From contig JAKVHY010000004.1 of NCBI GenBank assembly GCA_023284085.1, positions 62,001 through 126,000 on the forward strand: a stretch of 64,000 nucleotides of DNA, read 5' to 3'. A model generated the notes under the pieces. That model saw only the letters and a list, made by a program, of their open reading frames with translations, did not search any database and was not told where the DNA came from. Positions within the stretch are counted from its first letter, which is position 1. Each line of letters starts with the position of its first letter. Source of the stretch: Shewanella benthica (lineage in GTDB: Bacteria; Pseudomonadota; Gammaproteobacteria; Enterobacterales; Shewanellaceae). Position numbers and translations under genes: made by a program. Below are positions 29,971 through 40,804 of this stretch, piece by piece.

Positions 29971-30948
29971 ATGCTAGATGTAAATAAATTACGCCAATGG
30001 GGCAAAAACGTTATCGATATCGAGCGAAAAGCTCTCGATAACTTATACCAGTATGTAGATTCAGCCGAGTTTGCTGCAGCGTGTAAATTGATCTTTGAGT
30101 GCACCGGCAAGGTCATCGTCATGGGGATGGGCAAATCTGGTCATATAGGCAATAAAATTTCAGCCACCTTTGCCAGCACAGGCACACCCGCATTTTTCGT
30201 TCATCCCGGTGAAGCTAGTCATGGCGATCTTGGTGTACTCAGTGAGAACGATATCATCTTAGCCATCTCCAATTCGGGAGAAGCCTCAGAAATTTTAACC
30301 TTGATGCCGGTCATTAAACGCATGGGCCTGCCTATCATAGCGGTAACGAGTAAGCCTAAATCCACCATGGCTAAACATGCGATCGTGCATCTGTGCATCG
30401 AAGTGCCCGAAGAAGCTTGCCCCCTTGGGCTTGCTCCCACATCCAGCACCACGGCGACCTTAGTCATGGGCGATGCCCTCGCCGTGGCACTGTTACAGGC
30501 GAGAGGATTTACCAAGGATGATTTCGCCCTATCACACCCAGGTGGTATGTTAGGCCGGAAATTACTGCTTAAAGTCAGTGATGTCATGCATAAAGGACCT
30601 GACCTGCCTCTGGTCAAGCAGAACATCTGCGTCACAGATGCCCTCTATGAGATTTCTAAGAAAGGCCTAGGCATGACGGCGGTTACCGATGATGCTAACA
30701 AGTTGGTGGGTATTTTTACTGACGGTGATCTGCGCCGGGTCATAGATGCTCAGGTCAACCTGAGAGAGACATCTATCTCAGATGTGATGAGTAAAGGCTG
30801 CATCACCATATCTGAAGGGATTTTGGCCGCCGAAGCACTAAAAGTGATGGACGAAAATGATATCAATGGTCTCATCATAGTCGATGATAACAACACACCT
30901 ATAGGTGCATTAAACATGCTCGACATGGTGAAGGCAGGAGTAATATAA
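29971..30948 (+). CDS. kdsD: D-arabinose-5-phosphate isomerase
   Basis: Converts ribulose-5-phosphate to arabinose-5-phosphate, the first step to Kdo. It has 325 residues: a SIS domain (about 40-170; GMGKSGHIGNKISATFASTGTP, SNSGEASEI, ALAPTSSTT) and two CBS domains (about 205-325). It lies one base from kdsC and 38 bases after yrbG. Confidence 0.96.
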   Translation: MLDVNKLRQWGKNVIDIERKALDNLYQYVDSAEFAAACKLIFECTGKVIVMGMGKSGHIGNKISATFASTGTPAFFVHPGEASHGDLGVLSENDIILAISNSGEASEILTLMPVIKRMGLPIIAVTSKPKSTMAKHAIVHLCIEVPEEACPLGLAPTSSTTATLVMGDALAVALLQARGFTKDDFALSHPGGMLGRKLLLKVSDVMHKGPDLPLVKQNICVTDALYEISKKGLGMTAVTDDANKLVGIFTDGDLRRVIDAQVNLRETSISDVMSKGCITISEGILAAEALKVMDENDINGLIIVDDNNTPIGALNMLDMVKAGVI

Positions 30949-30949
30949 A

Positions 30950-31507
30950 ATGAATGAATCTCATCAAAGTTTTTATGGTCCTGTAGCAGACAAGGTTTGG
31001 CAGAAGGCTAAGCAGATAAAACTACTCATCTGCGATGTAGATGGCGTGTTTTCCGATGGTCTGGTCTATATGAGTAGTGCTGGTGAAGAACTAAAGACCT
31101 TCCACACCCGAGACGGATACGGGGTGAGATCTCTGCTCACCAGTGATATTCCCGTGGCGATCATCACAGGGCGTAAGTCTCAGATAGTCGAAGACCGTAT
31201 GACAGCACTGGGCATCGAGCATATATACCAAGGTGTAGACAACAAATTAGTGCCGTACCAAGCGCTACTCTCCTTGTATGATGTGACCCCTGAGCAGGTG
31301 GCATATATAGGCGATGATATGGTTGACCTGCCAGTCATGAAACAAGTAGGCCTCTCAGTCTGTGTCGCCGATGGTCACCCCTATGTAAAGCAAGCTGCCG
31401 ACTTTGTCACTAGTATCAAAGGCGGACACGGGGCCTTACGTGAGTTAACCGATCTCATCATCCTCAGCCAAGATAAATTCGATACTGCACACGGTATGAG
31501 TATATGA
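30950..31507 (+). CDS. kdsC: 3-deoxy-D-manno-octulosonate 8-phosphate phosphatase
   Basis: HAD-family phosphatase that dephosphorylates Kdo-8-phosphate. It has 185 residues. Nucleophile motif LLICDVDGVFSDG (about residues 23-35), then TRDGYG, IITGRKS and YIGDDMVDLPVM. It overlaps lptC by four bases (ATGA), so the two genes are coupled. Confidence 0.96.
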   Translation: MNESHQSFYGPVADKVWQKAKQIKLLICDVDGVFSDGLVYMSSAGEELKTFHTRDGYGVRSLLTSDIPVAIITGRKSQIVEDRMTALGIEHIYQGVDNKLVPYQALLSLYDVTPEQVAYIGDDMVDLPVMKQVGLSVCVADGHPYVKQAADFVTSIKGGHGALRELTDLIILSQDKFDTAHGMSI

Positions 31508-32061
31508 ATAGAGTGACTCTGGCCATCATAACTTTCTTCGGCATGGCCTTGCTGCTTTATTGGCAGGTGCAATCCAAGAAAAGCGATGAAGAGGTGGCTA
31601 TCGATGTCAGTTTAAGACCAGATTATATTGCCGATAACCTACGTAGTGTCGATTATAATGAGTTAGGTTTAGTCAGTAACCGAGTCACAGCTACGCATAT
31701 GGAGCACTTTGATGAGGCCAGTATGACCTATTTCACTCAGCCCATATACCTAATCTATCCCGACGGAGGTCAAGCCAAATGGCGCCTGCAATCGACGAAG
31801 GGGACACTCAATAAAAAATCAGGCAAAGTCGTTCTCGAGAACAATGTTATTATCGATTCCATAAGCCCTGAAGAGCCGATCCAAACCATGAAAACCAGTT
31901 ATCTGGAATTAGATCTCAATACCATGGTCATGACCTCAGATCGTGAGGTTTACATCACAGGTAATGATTTTATTATCCAAGGTGTGGGTTTGTTCGGCGA
32001 TCTAAACGCCCAGAAAGTACAATTATTGAGTAAGGTTAAAGGGGTATATGAGGTCAATTAA
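31504..32061 (+). CDS. lptC: LPS export protein LptC
   Basis: Bitopic inner-membrane protein that passes LPS from LptB2FG to LptA. It has 185 residues: one N-terminal helix (about 5-22) and a periplasmic beta-jellyroll with ATHMEHFDEASMTYFTQPIYLIYP and TSYLELDLNTMVMTSDREVYI. Followed by lptA after a 113-base gap. Confidence 0.93.
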   Translation: MNRVTLAIITFFGMALLLYWQVQSKKSDEEVAIDVSLRPDYIADNLRSVDYNELGLVSNRVTATHMEHFDEASMTYFTQPIYLIYPDGGQAKWRLQSTKGTLNKKSGKVVLENNVIIDSISPEEPIQTMKTSYLELDLNTMVMTSDREVYITGNDFIIQGVGLFGDLNAQKVQLLSKVKGVYEVN

Positions 32062-32174
32062 CTTGGTTTTATGCTAGCCCAAAGCCATATTTACAGAATC
32101 ATCAGACTCAAAATATCCATACCAATGCTCCATATGTGTTGTGAACAAGACAAGTACGCCATTTGAAGGACGAT

Positions 32175-32897
32175 ATGAACAAACATAACTTAATCATCGC
32201 TGCTCTACTGTGTATCACCAGTTTTAGTGGTATGACAAAGCAAGATGATCTCATGCAAGAAGTTAAGATCTCGGCAGCGAGTCAGGAAGCCGATATCAAG
32301 AATAATCAGATGATCTTTCATGGTCCTGTGGAAGTGACTCAAGGATCGATCAAGATTTTGGCCGACGAACTCAGAGCCACCTCTAAAGAAGATGGCGGCG
32401 GAAAAATACTTATCGCCATCGGCAATCCTGCGACATACTCCCAGATAATGGAAGATGGACGCCCGGCTTCTGCTAGTGCCAAAGAAATTAGGTATGAGCT
32501 ATCGAGCAGAACCTTAACCTTGGTAGGCAATGCCACGCTGGAGCAAGATGGTAGCCGAGTAACAGGTAATATGATTCGCTACAACATAGCTAAGCAACAG
32601 TTGATAGCTGAAAGCATAGGCAATGAGAGAGTTATCACCATTATTCAGCCAGAAAGCTATCAGGATACCAGTCAGGATAAGACCGAAGAACAGCCCAAAG
32701 AACAACAACCTGCTACAGAGTCGCTGCCGACTCAACTACCAGAAGTAAAGCCAGGTGAAACGAACAATCGAACCAGCAAACACGACACAATGCCGACTCA
32801 ATTACCAGCAGTAGAACCAGGTGAAACGAACAATCAAACCGGTAAACACGACACTATGCCTACTCAGTTACCCGTCATAGGGCAGGAGAAACAATGA
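32175..32897 (+). CDS. lptA: LPS transport bridge protein LptA with repeated C-terminal tail
   Basis: Periplasmic bridge for LPS transport. The start is ATG at 32175, preceded by GAAGGACGAT. It has 240 residues: a signal peptide (1-21), then the OstA jellyroll (about 25-165; [28 protein letters not shown]-type strands). The last about 70 residues are unusual: polar, Gln/Glu-rich, with near-identical 22-residue units beginning PTQLP(E/A)V(K/E)PGETNN. It overlaps lptB by four bases. Confidence 0.92.
   Translation: MNKHNLIIAALLCITSFSGMTKQDDLMQEVKISAASQEADIKNNQMIFHGPVEVTQGSIKILADELRATSKEDGGGKILIAIGNPATYSQIMEDGRPASASAKEIRYELSSRTLTLVGNATLEQDGSRVTGNMIRYNIAKQQLIAESIGNERVITIIQPESYQDTSQDKTEEQPKEQQPATESLPTQLPEVKPGETNNRTSKHDTMPTQLPAVEPGETNNQTGKHDTMPTQLPVIGQEKQ
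32732..32875 (+). repeat. 66-bp in-frame repeat at the lptA 3' end
   Basis: Two full 22-codon units (starting CCGACTCAACTACC and CCGACTCAATTACC) and a third partial unit (CCTACTCAGTTACCC) encode PTQLP...KHDTM tandem copies. Synonymous and replacement differences show the copies are not brand new. Confidence 0.8.
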
Positions 32898-33625
32898 GCC
32901 AGATGACGCTAAAGGCAGTCAACCTTGCCAAAAGTTATAAGAGTAGAGCCGTAGTTCAAGATGTCAGTATCACAGTCAAAACCGGACAGATAGTCGGTCT
33001 GTTAGGCCCTAATGGCGCGGGAAAAACCACCACTTTCTACATGATCGTAGGCTTAGTACAGAGTGATAAGGGCAGGATCTTAATCGATGATGATGATCTG
33101 ACCTTAGATCCTATGCATCTGAGGGCAAGAAAAGGCATAGGTTACCTGCCTCAAGAGGCCAGCATCTTTAGGAAGTTATCGGTTCGGGATAACATAATGG
33201 CGGTACTGCAGACGCGTTCAGATATCGATAACAACGCCCGGGAAGAACAACTCGAAAGCCTTCTGGAAGAGTTTCATATTACCCATATTCGAGACAGCCA
33301 AGGCATGGCACTCTCGGGTGGTGAACGCAGACGCGTCGAGATAGCCAGAGCCTTGGCTGCTAACCCTAAGTTTATTCTCCTCGATGAGCCCTTTGCAGGC
33401 GTAGATCCTATTTCGGTTATCGACATTAAAAAAATCATCGAACAGCTTAAGAGTCGCGGCTTAGGTGTACTGATCACCGACCATAATGTGCGTGAAACTT
33501 TAGACGTATGTGAACGCGCTTACATAGTCAGTCACGGAAATTTGATCGCTGAAGGTACACCTGCCGAGATCTTAGACAATAAGCAAGTACGAGCTGTGTA
33601 CTTAGGTGAACAATTCAAGCTATAG
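32894..33625 (+). CDS. lptB: LPS export ABC ATPase LptB
   Basis: Cytoplasmic ATPase of LptB2FG. It has 243 residues. Walker [18 protein letters not shown] loop YLPQEASIF, signature LSGGERRR, Walker [14 protein letters not shown], switch His [10 protein letters not shown]. It is the standard position before rpoN. Confidence 0.97.
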   Translation: MSQMTLKAVNLAKSYKSRAVVQDVSITVKTGQIVGLLGPNGAGKTTTFYMIVGLVQSDKGRILIDDDDLTLDPMHLRARKGIGYLPQEASIFRKLSVRDNIMAVLQTRSDIDNNAREEQLESLLEEFHITHIRDSQGMALSGGERRRVEIARALAANPKFILLDEPFAGVDPISVIDIKKIIEQLKSRGLGVLITDHNVRETLDVCERAYIVSHGNLIAEGTPAEILDNKQVRAVYLGEQFKL

Positions 33626-33778
33626 TTAATCAAGAGACTCATTCTTAACACGCATTAAGGGATGAATACTTATCGACACTCGGCTTAGTCAGCCTAAGGT
33701 CAAGGGGCTCAGAGAAACCCCAAACAAGTCAAAGCAGGCTTTCTCATTTTATAATTACAATGAAGGGAATAGCGGTAA

Positions 33779-35269
33779 ATGAAAGCGTCACTCCAGCTAA
33801 AAATGGGTCAGCAGTTAACCATGACACCACAACTGCAGCAGGCTATACGTCTATTGCAACTATCGTCGCTGGAACTGCAACAAGAAATCCAACAAGCGTT
33901 AGACTCCAACCCCCTTCTCGAACTAGATGAAGAACAGGTTGATCTCCCAGTCAATGGTGAAGACAAGACCATCGAAACTGATGACTTTAGCACCACGGGT
34001 GATGGTGATGGCGAGGGTGATGGTCCAATCGACAGCTCTGCGGTTGAAACCTCAGAGGCAATAACCCAAGACTCCATGCCTGAAGAGCTCCCCATGGACA
34101 CCACCTGGGACGAAGTCTATACCGCATCGCCTAACTCGAGTTCGGGCGCCATGCGCGACGATGATATGCCTTTCCAAGGTGAGACCAGCGAAGGTTTATA
34201 TGAGCATCTCGAATGGCAGAAGAATCTCACGCCATTTTCTGATAACGATCTCGCCATAGCAACCGCCATCATAGAGGCCATCGATGAAAGAGGCTATCTA
34301 ACCCAAAGTGTTGAAGATATTCTCGAAGCCATGGGTGACCCTGAAATTGAACAGGATGAAGTTGAAGCCGTACTCAAACGTGTGCAACACTTCGATCCTA
34401 TCGGCATAGCAGCCAGAGACCTCAGCGAATGCCTCTTGATTCAACTGGCACAATACGCAGATACAACTCCCTACATAGATAATGCCAGGCTCCTTATCAA
34501 AGACCATCTCGATCTGATCGCAGGACGTGATTTCCGCCTGCTAATGCGTAAGACTAAGCTTAAGGAAGATGATCTCAGAGTCGCCATCGAATTAATCCAA
34601 ACACTTAATCCCCGCCCAGGACTAGCCATTACCCCTGGTAAGGATGAGTATGTCATCCCTGACGTCACAGTGACCAAGAAGAAAGGTCGTTGGGTGGTTG
34701 AGCTAAATCCAGACAACATGCCGAAGATCAATGTCAATCAACATTATGCATCCATGGCGAAAAGTACCAAGAATCAAGCAGATAGCCAGTTCATTCGTGG
34801 GCACCTGCAAGAGGCTAAGTGGTTTATCAAGAGCTTAGAGAGCCGCAACGAGACCTTACTGAAAGTCTCAAACTGTATAGTTAAATTCCAACAGGGCTTC
34901 TTCGAATTCGGTGAAGAAGCGATGAAACCTATGGTATTGAACGACATAGCCGAAGCCGTAGAGATGCACGAATCCACCATATCCCGCGTCACCACACAAA
35001 AATATATGCATACCCCAAGGGGCATATTTGAGCTGAAATATTTTTTCTCCAGCCATGTGGGCACCGATGATGGCGGAGAGTGCTCATCTACCGCCATTCG
35101 TGCTTTTATAAAGAAGCTGGTTGCAGCCGAAAATCAACAGAAACCACTCAGCGACAGTAAGATGGCTTTACTATTAGCAGAGCAGGGCATTCAGGTCGCA
35201 AGACGCACCATAGCTAAGTATCGTGAAGCCATGTTGATTCCACCATCGAATCAACGTAAGAGTTTATAG
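33779..35269 (+). CDS. rpoN: RNA polymerase sigma-54 factor
   Basis: Enhancer-dependent sigma factor. It has 496 residues. Region I (1-50) is Gln/Leu-rich ([23 protein letters not shown]). Acidic region II (about 55-130) has a Gly/Asp run GDGDGEGDG. Core-binding region III, the HTH and the RpoN box [10 protein letters not shown] (about 477-486) follow. It is downstream of lptB and upstream of hpf, as usual. Confidence 0.97.
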   Translation: MKASLQLKMGQQLTMTPQLQQAIRLLQLSSLELQQEIQQALDSNPLLELDEEQVDLPVNGEDKTIETDDFSTTGDGDGEGDGPIDSSAVETSEAITQDSMPEELPMDTTWDEVYTASPNSSSGAMRDDDMPFQGETSEGLYEHLEWQKNLTPFSDNDLAIATAIIEAIDERGYLTQSVEDILEAMGDPEIEQDEVEAVLKRVQHFDPIGIAARDLSECLLIQLAQYADTTPYIDNARLLIKDHLDLIAGRDFRLLMRKTKLKEDDLRVAIELIQTLNPRPGLAITPGKDEYVIPDVTVTKKKGRWVVELNPDNMPKINVNQHYASMAKSTKNQADSQFIRGHLQEAKWFIKSLESRNETLLKVSNCIVKFQQGFFEFGEEAMKPMVLNDIAEAVEMHESTISRVTTQKYMHTPRGIFELKYFFSSHVGTDDGGECSSTAIRAFIKKLVAAENQQKPLSDSKMALLLAEQGIQVARRTIAKYREAMLIPPSNQRKSL

Positions 35270-35315
35270 AGAAGGAAGTAACTAAATAGAAAAGTCTACT
35301 TTAGTCACGACTTGA

Positions 35316-35338
35316 TTAGCGCTCATGTTGAGCGCTAA
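35316..35338. repeat. Perfect hairpin after rpoN
   Basis: TTAGCGCTCA TGT TGAGCGCTAA, ten paired bases with a three-base loop, about 46 bases after the rpoN stop. No T run follows, so it may end or protect transcripts rather than terminate classically. Confidence 0.6.
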
Positions 35339-35475
35339 CTACCAGAATCAGCCTGTAGTCGATAATCCTTAGGCTCAACTTCTGGTATAACAGGGAATTA
35401 TGTTGTGAGTTAAATCCCTAAAGATTTATCTTCAATCAACCTAAGCGTTAAATTGGACACTGGAGGAGTATTTCT

Positions 35476-35763
35476 ATGCAAATAAACCTAACTGGACACC
35501 ATATAGAGATCACTACATCGCTAAGACAATATGTCGAAGAAAAGTTCACTAAGCTTGAACGACATTTCGATCAGATCAATAATGTACACGTTATTTTAAA
35601 TGTTCAGAAAATGCAGCAAAAAGCCGAAGCCAAACTCCACCTTGCCGGTGGTGAGGTTTTTGCAATGTCAGAGAACGCAGACATGTACGCCGCTATCGAC
35701 TCCCTGATTGATAAGCTCGACCGTCAGGTTATTAAACACAAAGAGAAGCTAACAAAGCATTAA
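35476..35763 (+). CDS. hpf: Ribosome hibernation promoting factor
   Basis: Short-form HPF that joins in dimerising and silencing ribosomes in stationary phase. It has 95 residues with MQINLTGHHIEITTSLRQYVEEKF and a conserved centre HVILNVQKMQQKAEAKLHLAGGEVFA. RBS GGAGGAGTA is strong. It lies two bases before ptsN. Confidence 0.95.
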   Translation: MQINLTGHHIEITTSLRQYVEEKFTKLERHFDQINNVHVILNVQKMQQKAEAKLHLAGGEVFAMSENADMYAAIDSLIDKLDRQVIKHKEKLTKH

Positions 35764-35765
35764 TA

Positions 35766-36209
35766 ATGGAATTAAGTACCATCCTGCAGCCGGAATGTAC
35801 AACTTGCGCCACTCCGGGCAGTAAGAAAAAGGTACTGGAGCTCATCAGCGATCTTGCCGCTGTCCAGTACCCAACCCTATCTTCACAAGAGATTTTTGAA
35901 AGTCTCTTGGCGAGAGAAAAAATGGGAAGCACAGGTATAGGTAATGGTATTGCGATTCCTCATGGTAGGCTGAGCAATATAAGTCAACCGGTTGCTGTAT
36001 TAATCAAGTGTGAAGAGCCTATCTCCTTCGACGCCATTGATAAGCAACCTGTAGATATACTATTTGCACTTTTAGTCCCTGCGGATCAATGTGAGCAGCA
36101 CTTGAGTACTCTGTCGTCCATGGCCGAGAAACTCAACAACAAGCTTATTGTGAAACAGTTACGAAAAACTAAAGATGAGTCAGAACTCTATCAGGTAATA
36201 ACACAATGA
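35766..36209 (+). CDS. ptsN: Nitrogen PTS enzyme IIA (PtsN)
   Basis: EIIA-Ntr, the output protein of the nitrogen phosphotransferase system, which regulates potassium and nitrogen functions by direct binding. It has 147 residues, with phospho-acceptor His in GIAIPHGRL (about residue 68). It overlaps rapZ by four bases. Confidence 0.95.
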   Translation: MELSTILQPECTTCATPGSKKKVLELISDLAAVQYPTLSSQEIFESLLAREKMGSTGIGNGIAIPHGRLSNISQPVAVLIKCEEPISFDAIDKQPVDILFALLVPADQCEQHLSTLSSMAEKLNNKLIVKQLRKTKDESELYQVITQ

Positions 36210-37054
36210 AACTGGTGATGGTATCCGGTCGTTCCGGTTCGGGAAAATCTGTCGTACTCAGGGTCTTAGAAGATCTTGGTTACTACTGTGTCGATAACCT
36301 TCCTCTGCCGCTAATGGATACCTTGCTCGAACAACTCAAGGGCAGTACAGATCTCGTTGCCATTAGTGTCGATGTGCGTAATATGCCAGAGCAAGATAAA
36401 GAGCTAGAGAAGCAATTAGCTAACCTTCCCGAAGGTACAGAATTGCTCAGTTTTTTCTTGAACTCGAGCGATGAAGTTCTGCTGAAGCGTTACAGTGAAA
36501 CCCGAAGATTACACCCTCTATCCCGCACTAAGTCTTCTCTTAAAGAGGCGATAGAGCATGAAAGAGAGCTGCTCGAACCTGTATCTAAGATGGTCGATCA
36601 TTACATAGACACATCAAATCTCAACATCTACGACCTGAGTGACAAGATCCGTGAAATTCTCTTGGGCACTATCGATAAAGAGCTGGTGATTAACTTCGAA
36701 TCTTTTGGCTTTAAGTATGGGATGCCAGCCGAGGCAGACTTCATGTTTGACGTTCGTTTCTTGCCAAACCCCCATTGGGAGCCGGAGCTAAGACCCATGA
36801 CAGGGCTAGATGAACCTGTGCAACTGTTTTTGAGCCAGCAACCCATAGTCAATAAATTTATCTGGCAAATAGAAAATTTACTGGCTACCTGGTTACCTCA
36901 TCTGGAAAGAAACAACCGTAGTTACCTTACCATCGCCATCGGTTGTACTGGCGGACAACATAGATCTGTTTATGTCACAGATCAATTAGCTAAGTTATTC
37001 AGTAACAGTAAGCATAAGATTCAGGCACGTCATCGCGAATTGAGCAATGACTAA
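36206..37054 (+). CDS. rapZ: RNase adapter protein RapZ
   Basis: P-loop protein that, in E. coli, guides RNase E to the GlmZ small RNA and so sets GlmS levels. It has 282 residues, with Walker A GRSGSGKS (residues 8-15) and the C-terminal RNA-binding domain with [13 protein letters not shown] and basic QARHREL. It overlaps ptsO by eight bases. Confidence 0.96.
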   Translation: MKLVMVSGRSGSGKSVVLRVLEDLGYYCVDNLPLPLMDTLLEQLKGSTDLVAISVDVRNMPEQDKELEKQLANLPEGTELLSFFLNSSDEVLLKRYSETRRLHPLSRTKSSLKEAIEHERELLEPVSKMVDHYIDTSNLNIYDLSDKIREILLGTIDKELVINFESFGFKYGMPAEADFMFDVRFLPNPHWEPELRPMTGLDEPVQLFLSQQPIVNKFIWQIENLLATWLPHLERNNRSYLTIAIGCTGGQHRSVYVTDQLAKLFSNSKHKIQARHRELSND

Positions 37055-37322
37055 ATTAGAACGCCAGGTCACCATATGTAATAAACTCGGCCTCCATGCC
37101 CGCGCTGCAACCAAACTCGCCATACTGGCGTCCGAGTTTGACGCCGAAATAACCATAGTGCAGGGAGAGAAGGAAGCCTCAGCTGCCAGTGTGTTAGGCT
37201 TATTGATGCTAGAAACTAGTATGGGGAAAACCATCACACTACTCGGTGAAGGCCAGGATGCCGATGCCGCGCTAGATGCAATATGTGCACTTGTCGATGC
37301 TAAATTCGATGAAGCAAGTTAA
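37047..37322 (+). CDS. ptsO: Phosphocarrier protein NPr (PtsO)
   Basis: HPr-like carrier of the nitrogen PTS that passes phosphate to PtsN. It has 91 residues, with phospho-His in [14 protein letters not shown] (about residue 16). It closes the rpoN-hpf-ptsN-rapZ-ptsO run. Confidence 0.95.
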   Translation: MTKLERQVTICNKLGLHARAATKLAILASEFDAEITIVQGEKEASAASVLGLLMLETSMGKTITLLGEGQDADAALDAICALVDAKFDEAS

Positions 37323-37425
37323 CACTAACCTTCTATTCTCACTATAATCACCCTTTCTTTTACAAATTAACTAGTTAACTCTAGCCTAAAGCAAACTATC
37401 AATTCACAACCAAGGGGGGTCCACT

Positions 37426-38787
37426 ATGCCGATAGAAGTACTAGACAGTGAAACAACAGATCAACGTCTAAATCAGCTCACCCGAGCCCTAGGTAGTGGT
37501 ATGTTTGTCCATGTCAGAAACATGCTCCATGATATGGCAGCATCGGACGTGGCCTTTATTTTAGAGTCCTCTCCGCCAAGAACGCGTCAGGTGTTGTGGC
37601 AGCTTATCGATCTGGATCATACCGGTGAGATCTTAGATGAGCTGGGTGAGGAGCTAAAAGATAACCTCATCAAACAGATGACACCTGAGCGAGTCGCGAA
37701 AGCCGCACAAGGCATGGATACCGACGATCTCGCTTATATCTTGCGTAGTTTGCCGGACAGTGTCTTCAATAAAGTACTCAAGTCCATGAGCAGCCAAGAT
37801 AGGACGAGAGTCGAACAAGCGCTATCCTACCCGGACGACACCGCTGGCAGTATCATGAATACCGATACCGTCACCCTACGCCCCGACGTCAACATAGATG
37901 TGATACTGCGTTATCTTAGAATTCGTGGAGAGCTACCGGAAGCGACTGACACCCTCTATGTCGTCGATAAACGAGACAACTTGCTCGGTGGTGTACGGAT
38001 TTCAGATCTGCTCACCTGTAATCCGGATGCATCTGTCAGAGACATCATGGCATCGGAACTGGAGGGTATTCCTGTTGGCATGAATGACAGCGAAGTCGCA
38101 CAACTATTTGAACGACACGATTGGCTCTCGGCACCTGTGATCGGCGAAGATAATCAATTACTGGGCAGGATCACCATAGATGATGTCGTCGACATCATCA
38201 GGGAAGATGCCGAGCACTCCATGATGGGCATGGCGGGTATGGATGAAGATAGCGATACCTTTGGCCCAGTGTTGAAGAGTACTTTACAGCGCTCTCTATG
38301 GCTGACCATCAACCTATTTGCCGCCCTCTTGGCTGCGTCTGTCACTAATATGTTCGAAGGCACGCTGGAACAATTTGCCACCATAGCGATACTGATGACC
38401 ATAGTGCCGAGCATGGGAGGCGTCGCGGGCAATCAGACCTTAGCCTTGGTCATTCGAGGGATTGCACTGGGCCAGATAGGACAGAGTAATACTCGCTGGC
38501 TGATAGGCAAGGAGCTGGCCATCGGCTTCCTCAATGGCTTATTATGGTCAGTATTGGTATTCGCGGCTGTGTGGTTCTGGAAAGGTGATATTGCCTTAGG
38601 TGCACTCATAGGCGGAGCTATGCTAATCAATATGACAGTGGCTGGATTTGCCGGTGCCAGTATCCCCTTGCTACTTAAAAAAATGAATATCGACCCAGCC
38701 CTCGCCGGTGGCATGGTGTTAACCACTGTCACCGATGTGATTGGTTTGTTCGCCTTCCTCGGGCTAGCCACCTTCTTTCTACTGTGA
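37426..38787 (+). CDS. mgtE: Magnesium transporter MgtE
   Basis: Mg2+ channel. It has 453 residues: an N-terminal superhelical domain (about 20-130), two CBS domains (about 135-255) and five membrane helices (about 290-453) with the pore-lining TIVPSMGGVAGNQTLALVIRG and VLTTVTDVIGL. The start is supported by AAGGGGGG. Convergent with the downstream ModA-like gene. Confidence 0.93.
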   Translation: MPIEVLDSETTDQRLNQLTRALGSGMFVHVRNMLHDMAASDVAFILESSPPRTRQVLWQLIDLDHTGEILDELGEELKDNLIKQMTPERVAKAAQGMDTDDLAYILRSLPDSVFNKVLKSMSSQDRTRVEQALSYPDDTAGSIMNTDTVTLRPDVNIDVILRYLRIRGELPEATDTLYVVDKRDNLLGGVRISDLLTCNPDASVRDIMASELEGIPVGMNDSEVAQLFERHDWLSAPVIGEDNQLLGRITIDDVVDIIREDAEHSMMGMAGMDEDSDTFGPVLKSTLQRSLWLTINLFAALLAASVTNMFEGTLEQFATIAILMTIVPSMGGVAGNQTLALVIRGIALGQIGQSNTRWLIGKELAIGFLNGLLWSVLVFAAVWFWKGDIALGALIGGAMLINMTVAGFAGASIPLLLKKMNIDPALAGGMVLTTVTDVIGLFAFLGLATFFLL

Positions 38788-38864
38788 ATAAATACTTAAA
38801 GAAGTGGCTATAAACACTCAAGGAAGCATTAGAAAAAATTGCTAATATTGAGGGATACCAGCCT

Positions 38865-39656
38865 TTAAGGCATCAAGGGTGCATCGAAACCATAGGAGAA
38901 CAGAATTTTTTGTCCCTGTTTCGATAAAATAAACATGGCAAGTTTAGCCGAATCTGTTTGCGCATTGTGGATGATTGTCAGGCCATAATTAGCCCCTACA
39001 GATAGCCCCTCAGGTATTTGAACAATTTGTAATTTTGGCAGTTCTTTTTGCGCTAACACTGCGTTGGTACAGTAAGTTAAAAAGATATCGGCTCGCTTGT
39101 TCTCCATCACCCAGCCATATGTATTTCTCCCTGCGGGGGCTTTATCACTATGTGGCCCACCCGTAAGTTGTAACGCTTTGCTCTCTAACTGCTCAGTAGC
39201 ACCTAGTTTCAATTTATCGGCCTTGGCGAATAGTGCCCACGCATAATCACCTGATGGATCGGCCTTAGGTGTCGAGATACCCACTTTAATAGACGAATCT
39301 AGCATAGTGTTCAGTAATGTATCAGCAGTAACATCGACTTCGGGCTGAGCGATAGCGCATAATTTATTACGGGCAAACATCACCACAGAACCAGACTTAC
39401 CAGCATTTTTCAGCATCTCCGGGTGCTTCATATTTGCTGAAGCAAACAGATCGACTTGCTCACCATTTTCGATACGCTTGCGAAGCAGTCCAGATGGAGC
39501 AAAATCGGCATGAATGACCTCTTGCTCCACTTTCTGATATTCACTGAGTAACTCCCCCATCGCCGCCTTCAGACTTCCCGCCGCTCTAAACTCTAACGGC
39601 GCAGCACTCGCCACAAAAGGCAGAGTTAACACAGCTAATGCAATCCATCTTTTCAT
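38865..39656 (-). CDS. ModA-like periplasmic substrate-binding protein
   Basis: 263 residues: a signal peptide (1-18, ending ASA) and a type-II binding-protein fold with LEFRAAGSLKAAMGELLSEYQ, VDLFASANMKHPEML and PSGDYAWALF, typical of molybdate/tungstate-type binding proteins. No modBC permease or ATPase lies beside it, so its transport partner must be elsewhere or it may act alone. The ligand is not certain. Confidence 0.75.
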   Translation of the reverse strand: MKRWIALAVLTLPFVASAAPLEFRAAGSLKAAMGELLSEYQKVEQEVIHADFAPSGLLRKRIENGEQVDLFASANMKHPEMLKNAGKSGSVVMFARNKLCAIAQPEVDVTADTLLNTMLDSSIKVGISTPKADPSGDYAWALFAKADKLKLGATEQLESKALQLTGGPHSDKAPAGRNTYGWVMENKRADIFLTYCTNAVLAQKELPKLQIVQIPEGLSVGANYGLTIIHNAQTDSAKLAMFILSKQGQKILFSYGFDAPLMP

Positions 39657-39818
39657 CTTATCGTTCCTTGCCAGTTTCAGTTCACGAAAAAGTTATCAAG
39701 CCATAAACACATACCAGTCTCAATAGACGGCGGTTAAATCTTTTACTGGCTGAGATAGAGATCGCCTAGTTTCAATGGTAGGCGGACAAGATGTCCTATA
39801 ATGGGGGAGCAGATAGAC

Positions 39819-39844
39819 AAAAGGCTCCCAGAGGGAGCCTTTTG
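39819..39844 (-). terminator. Rho-independent terminator of the OmpA-family gene
   Basis: AAAAGGCTCCC AGA GGGAGCCTTTTG, with T-rich sequence on the minus-strand side, about 27 bases after the stop. Confidence 0.85.
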
Positions 39845-39871
39845 ATAATACTTCAAAAACAGCAATTCACT

Positions 39872-40546
39872 TTAAGGCAGTGGACTTAAGATAATCTCCA
39901 CACGGCGGTTCTGCGCCCTGCCTGCTGCGGTGGCATTACTTGAGATAGGTCTAGCTTCACCTATACCTTCAGACTTAACTCTGGCATATTCCACGTTCTG
40001 AGTCACAAGGTAATTGCCCACTTCAATGGCACGAATTTTCGATAAACGCAGGTTATATGACTCAGACCCTGAACTGTCCGTATAACCCAATATATTGAGT
40101 TGAGTCTGATCATACTCTTTAGCCACTAGAGCCACGCTATTAAGTACCTTTTGAGCTCCAGGGTTGAGATGAACCTCATCGACACCAAAGGTCACTTCAT
40201 TGGGCATATTCAACACAATATTGTCACCACTACGAGTCACGCTGACACCGGTTGATTGTAACTGCTTACGCAGCTCTGCTTCCTGAACATCCATGTAATA
40301 ACCGATACCACCACCCAATGCAGCACCCGATGCAGCACCTATTAACGCTCCCTTACCACGATCACTCTTACTGGAAGAGACGACGCCGATTGCCGCTCCG
40401 GCAATCGCACCAATAATAGCGCCGTTGGTTGCCTTAGCATTTTGACTTTCATTGGTATAAGGATTAGTCACCTGACAACCTGCAACTAAGATACTAGTAG
40501 CAAGAACAGTGACACTCAGTACTGACATATTCATTTTTTTTATCAC
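39872..40546 (-). CDS. OmpA-family lipoprotein with glycine zipper (YiaD-like)
   Basis: 224 residues. The start is GTG at 40546, with GGAG six bases upstream. Lipobox VAGCQV (about residues 21-26), glycine-zipper region (about 42-85, GAIIGAIAGAAIGVV and GALIGAASGAALGGG), then an OmpA C-terminal peptidoglycan-binding domain (about 110-224) with NILGYTDSSGSESYNLRLSK and NRRVEIIL. Likely an outer-membrane anchor to the wall. Confidence 0.87.
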   Translation of the reverse strand: MIKKMNMSVLSVTVLATSILVAGCQVTNPYTNESQNAKATNGAIIGAIAGAAIGVVSSSKSDRGKGALIGAASGAALGGGIGYYMDVQEAELRKQLQSTGVSVTRSGDNIVLNMPNEVTFGVDEVHLNPGAQKVLNSVALVAKEYDQTQLNILGYTDSSGSESYNLRLSKIRAIEVGNYLVTQNVEYARVKSEGIGEARPISSNATAAGRAQNRRVEIILSPLP

Positions 40547-40804
40547 ATAGAACTCCAGAATATCTTGATAAATTTACACTCAAGATATACAACAGGGTAA
40601 ATACAGTTTACATTTTGTAAATCGAATGATGTTCAGTATATAAACTCCCGATGAATAAACAAATGTTCATCGGCTAACCGTTCACTATTTCAGCTTAATA
40701 TTAGTTCATCATGCCCCGAATGCATCGAGTTGTTACTCACTCGACATTTTTTACACATAGAAATGAGATAATTCTCAGTTCTAAAAAACAATAGGTAAGG
40801 TGCG

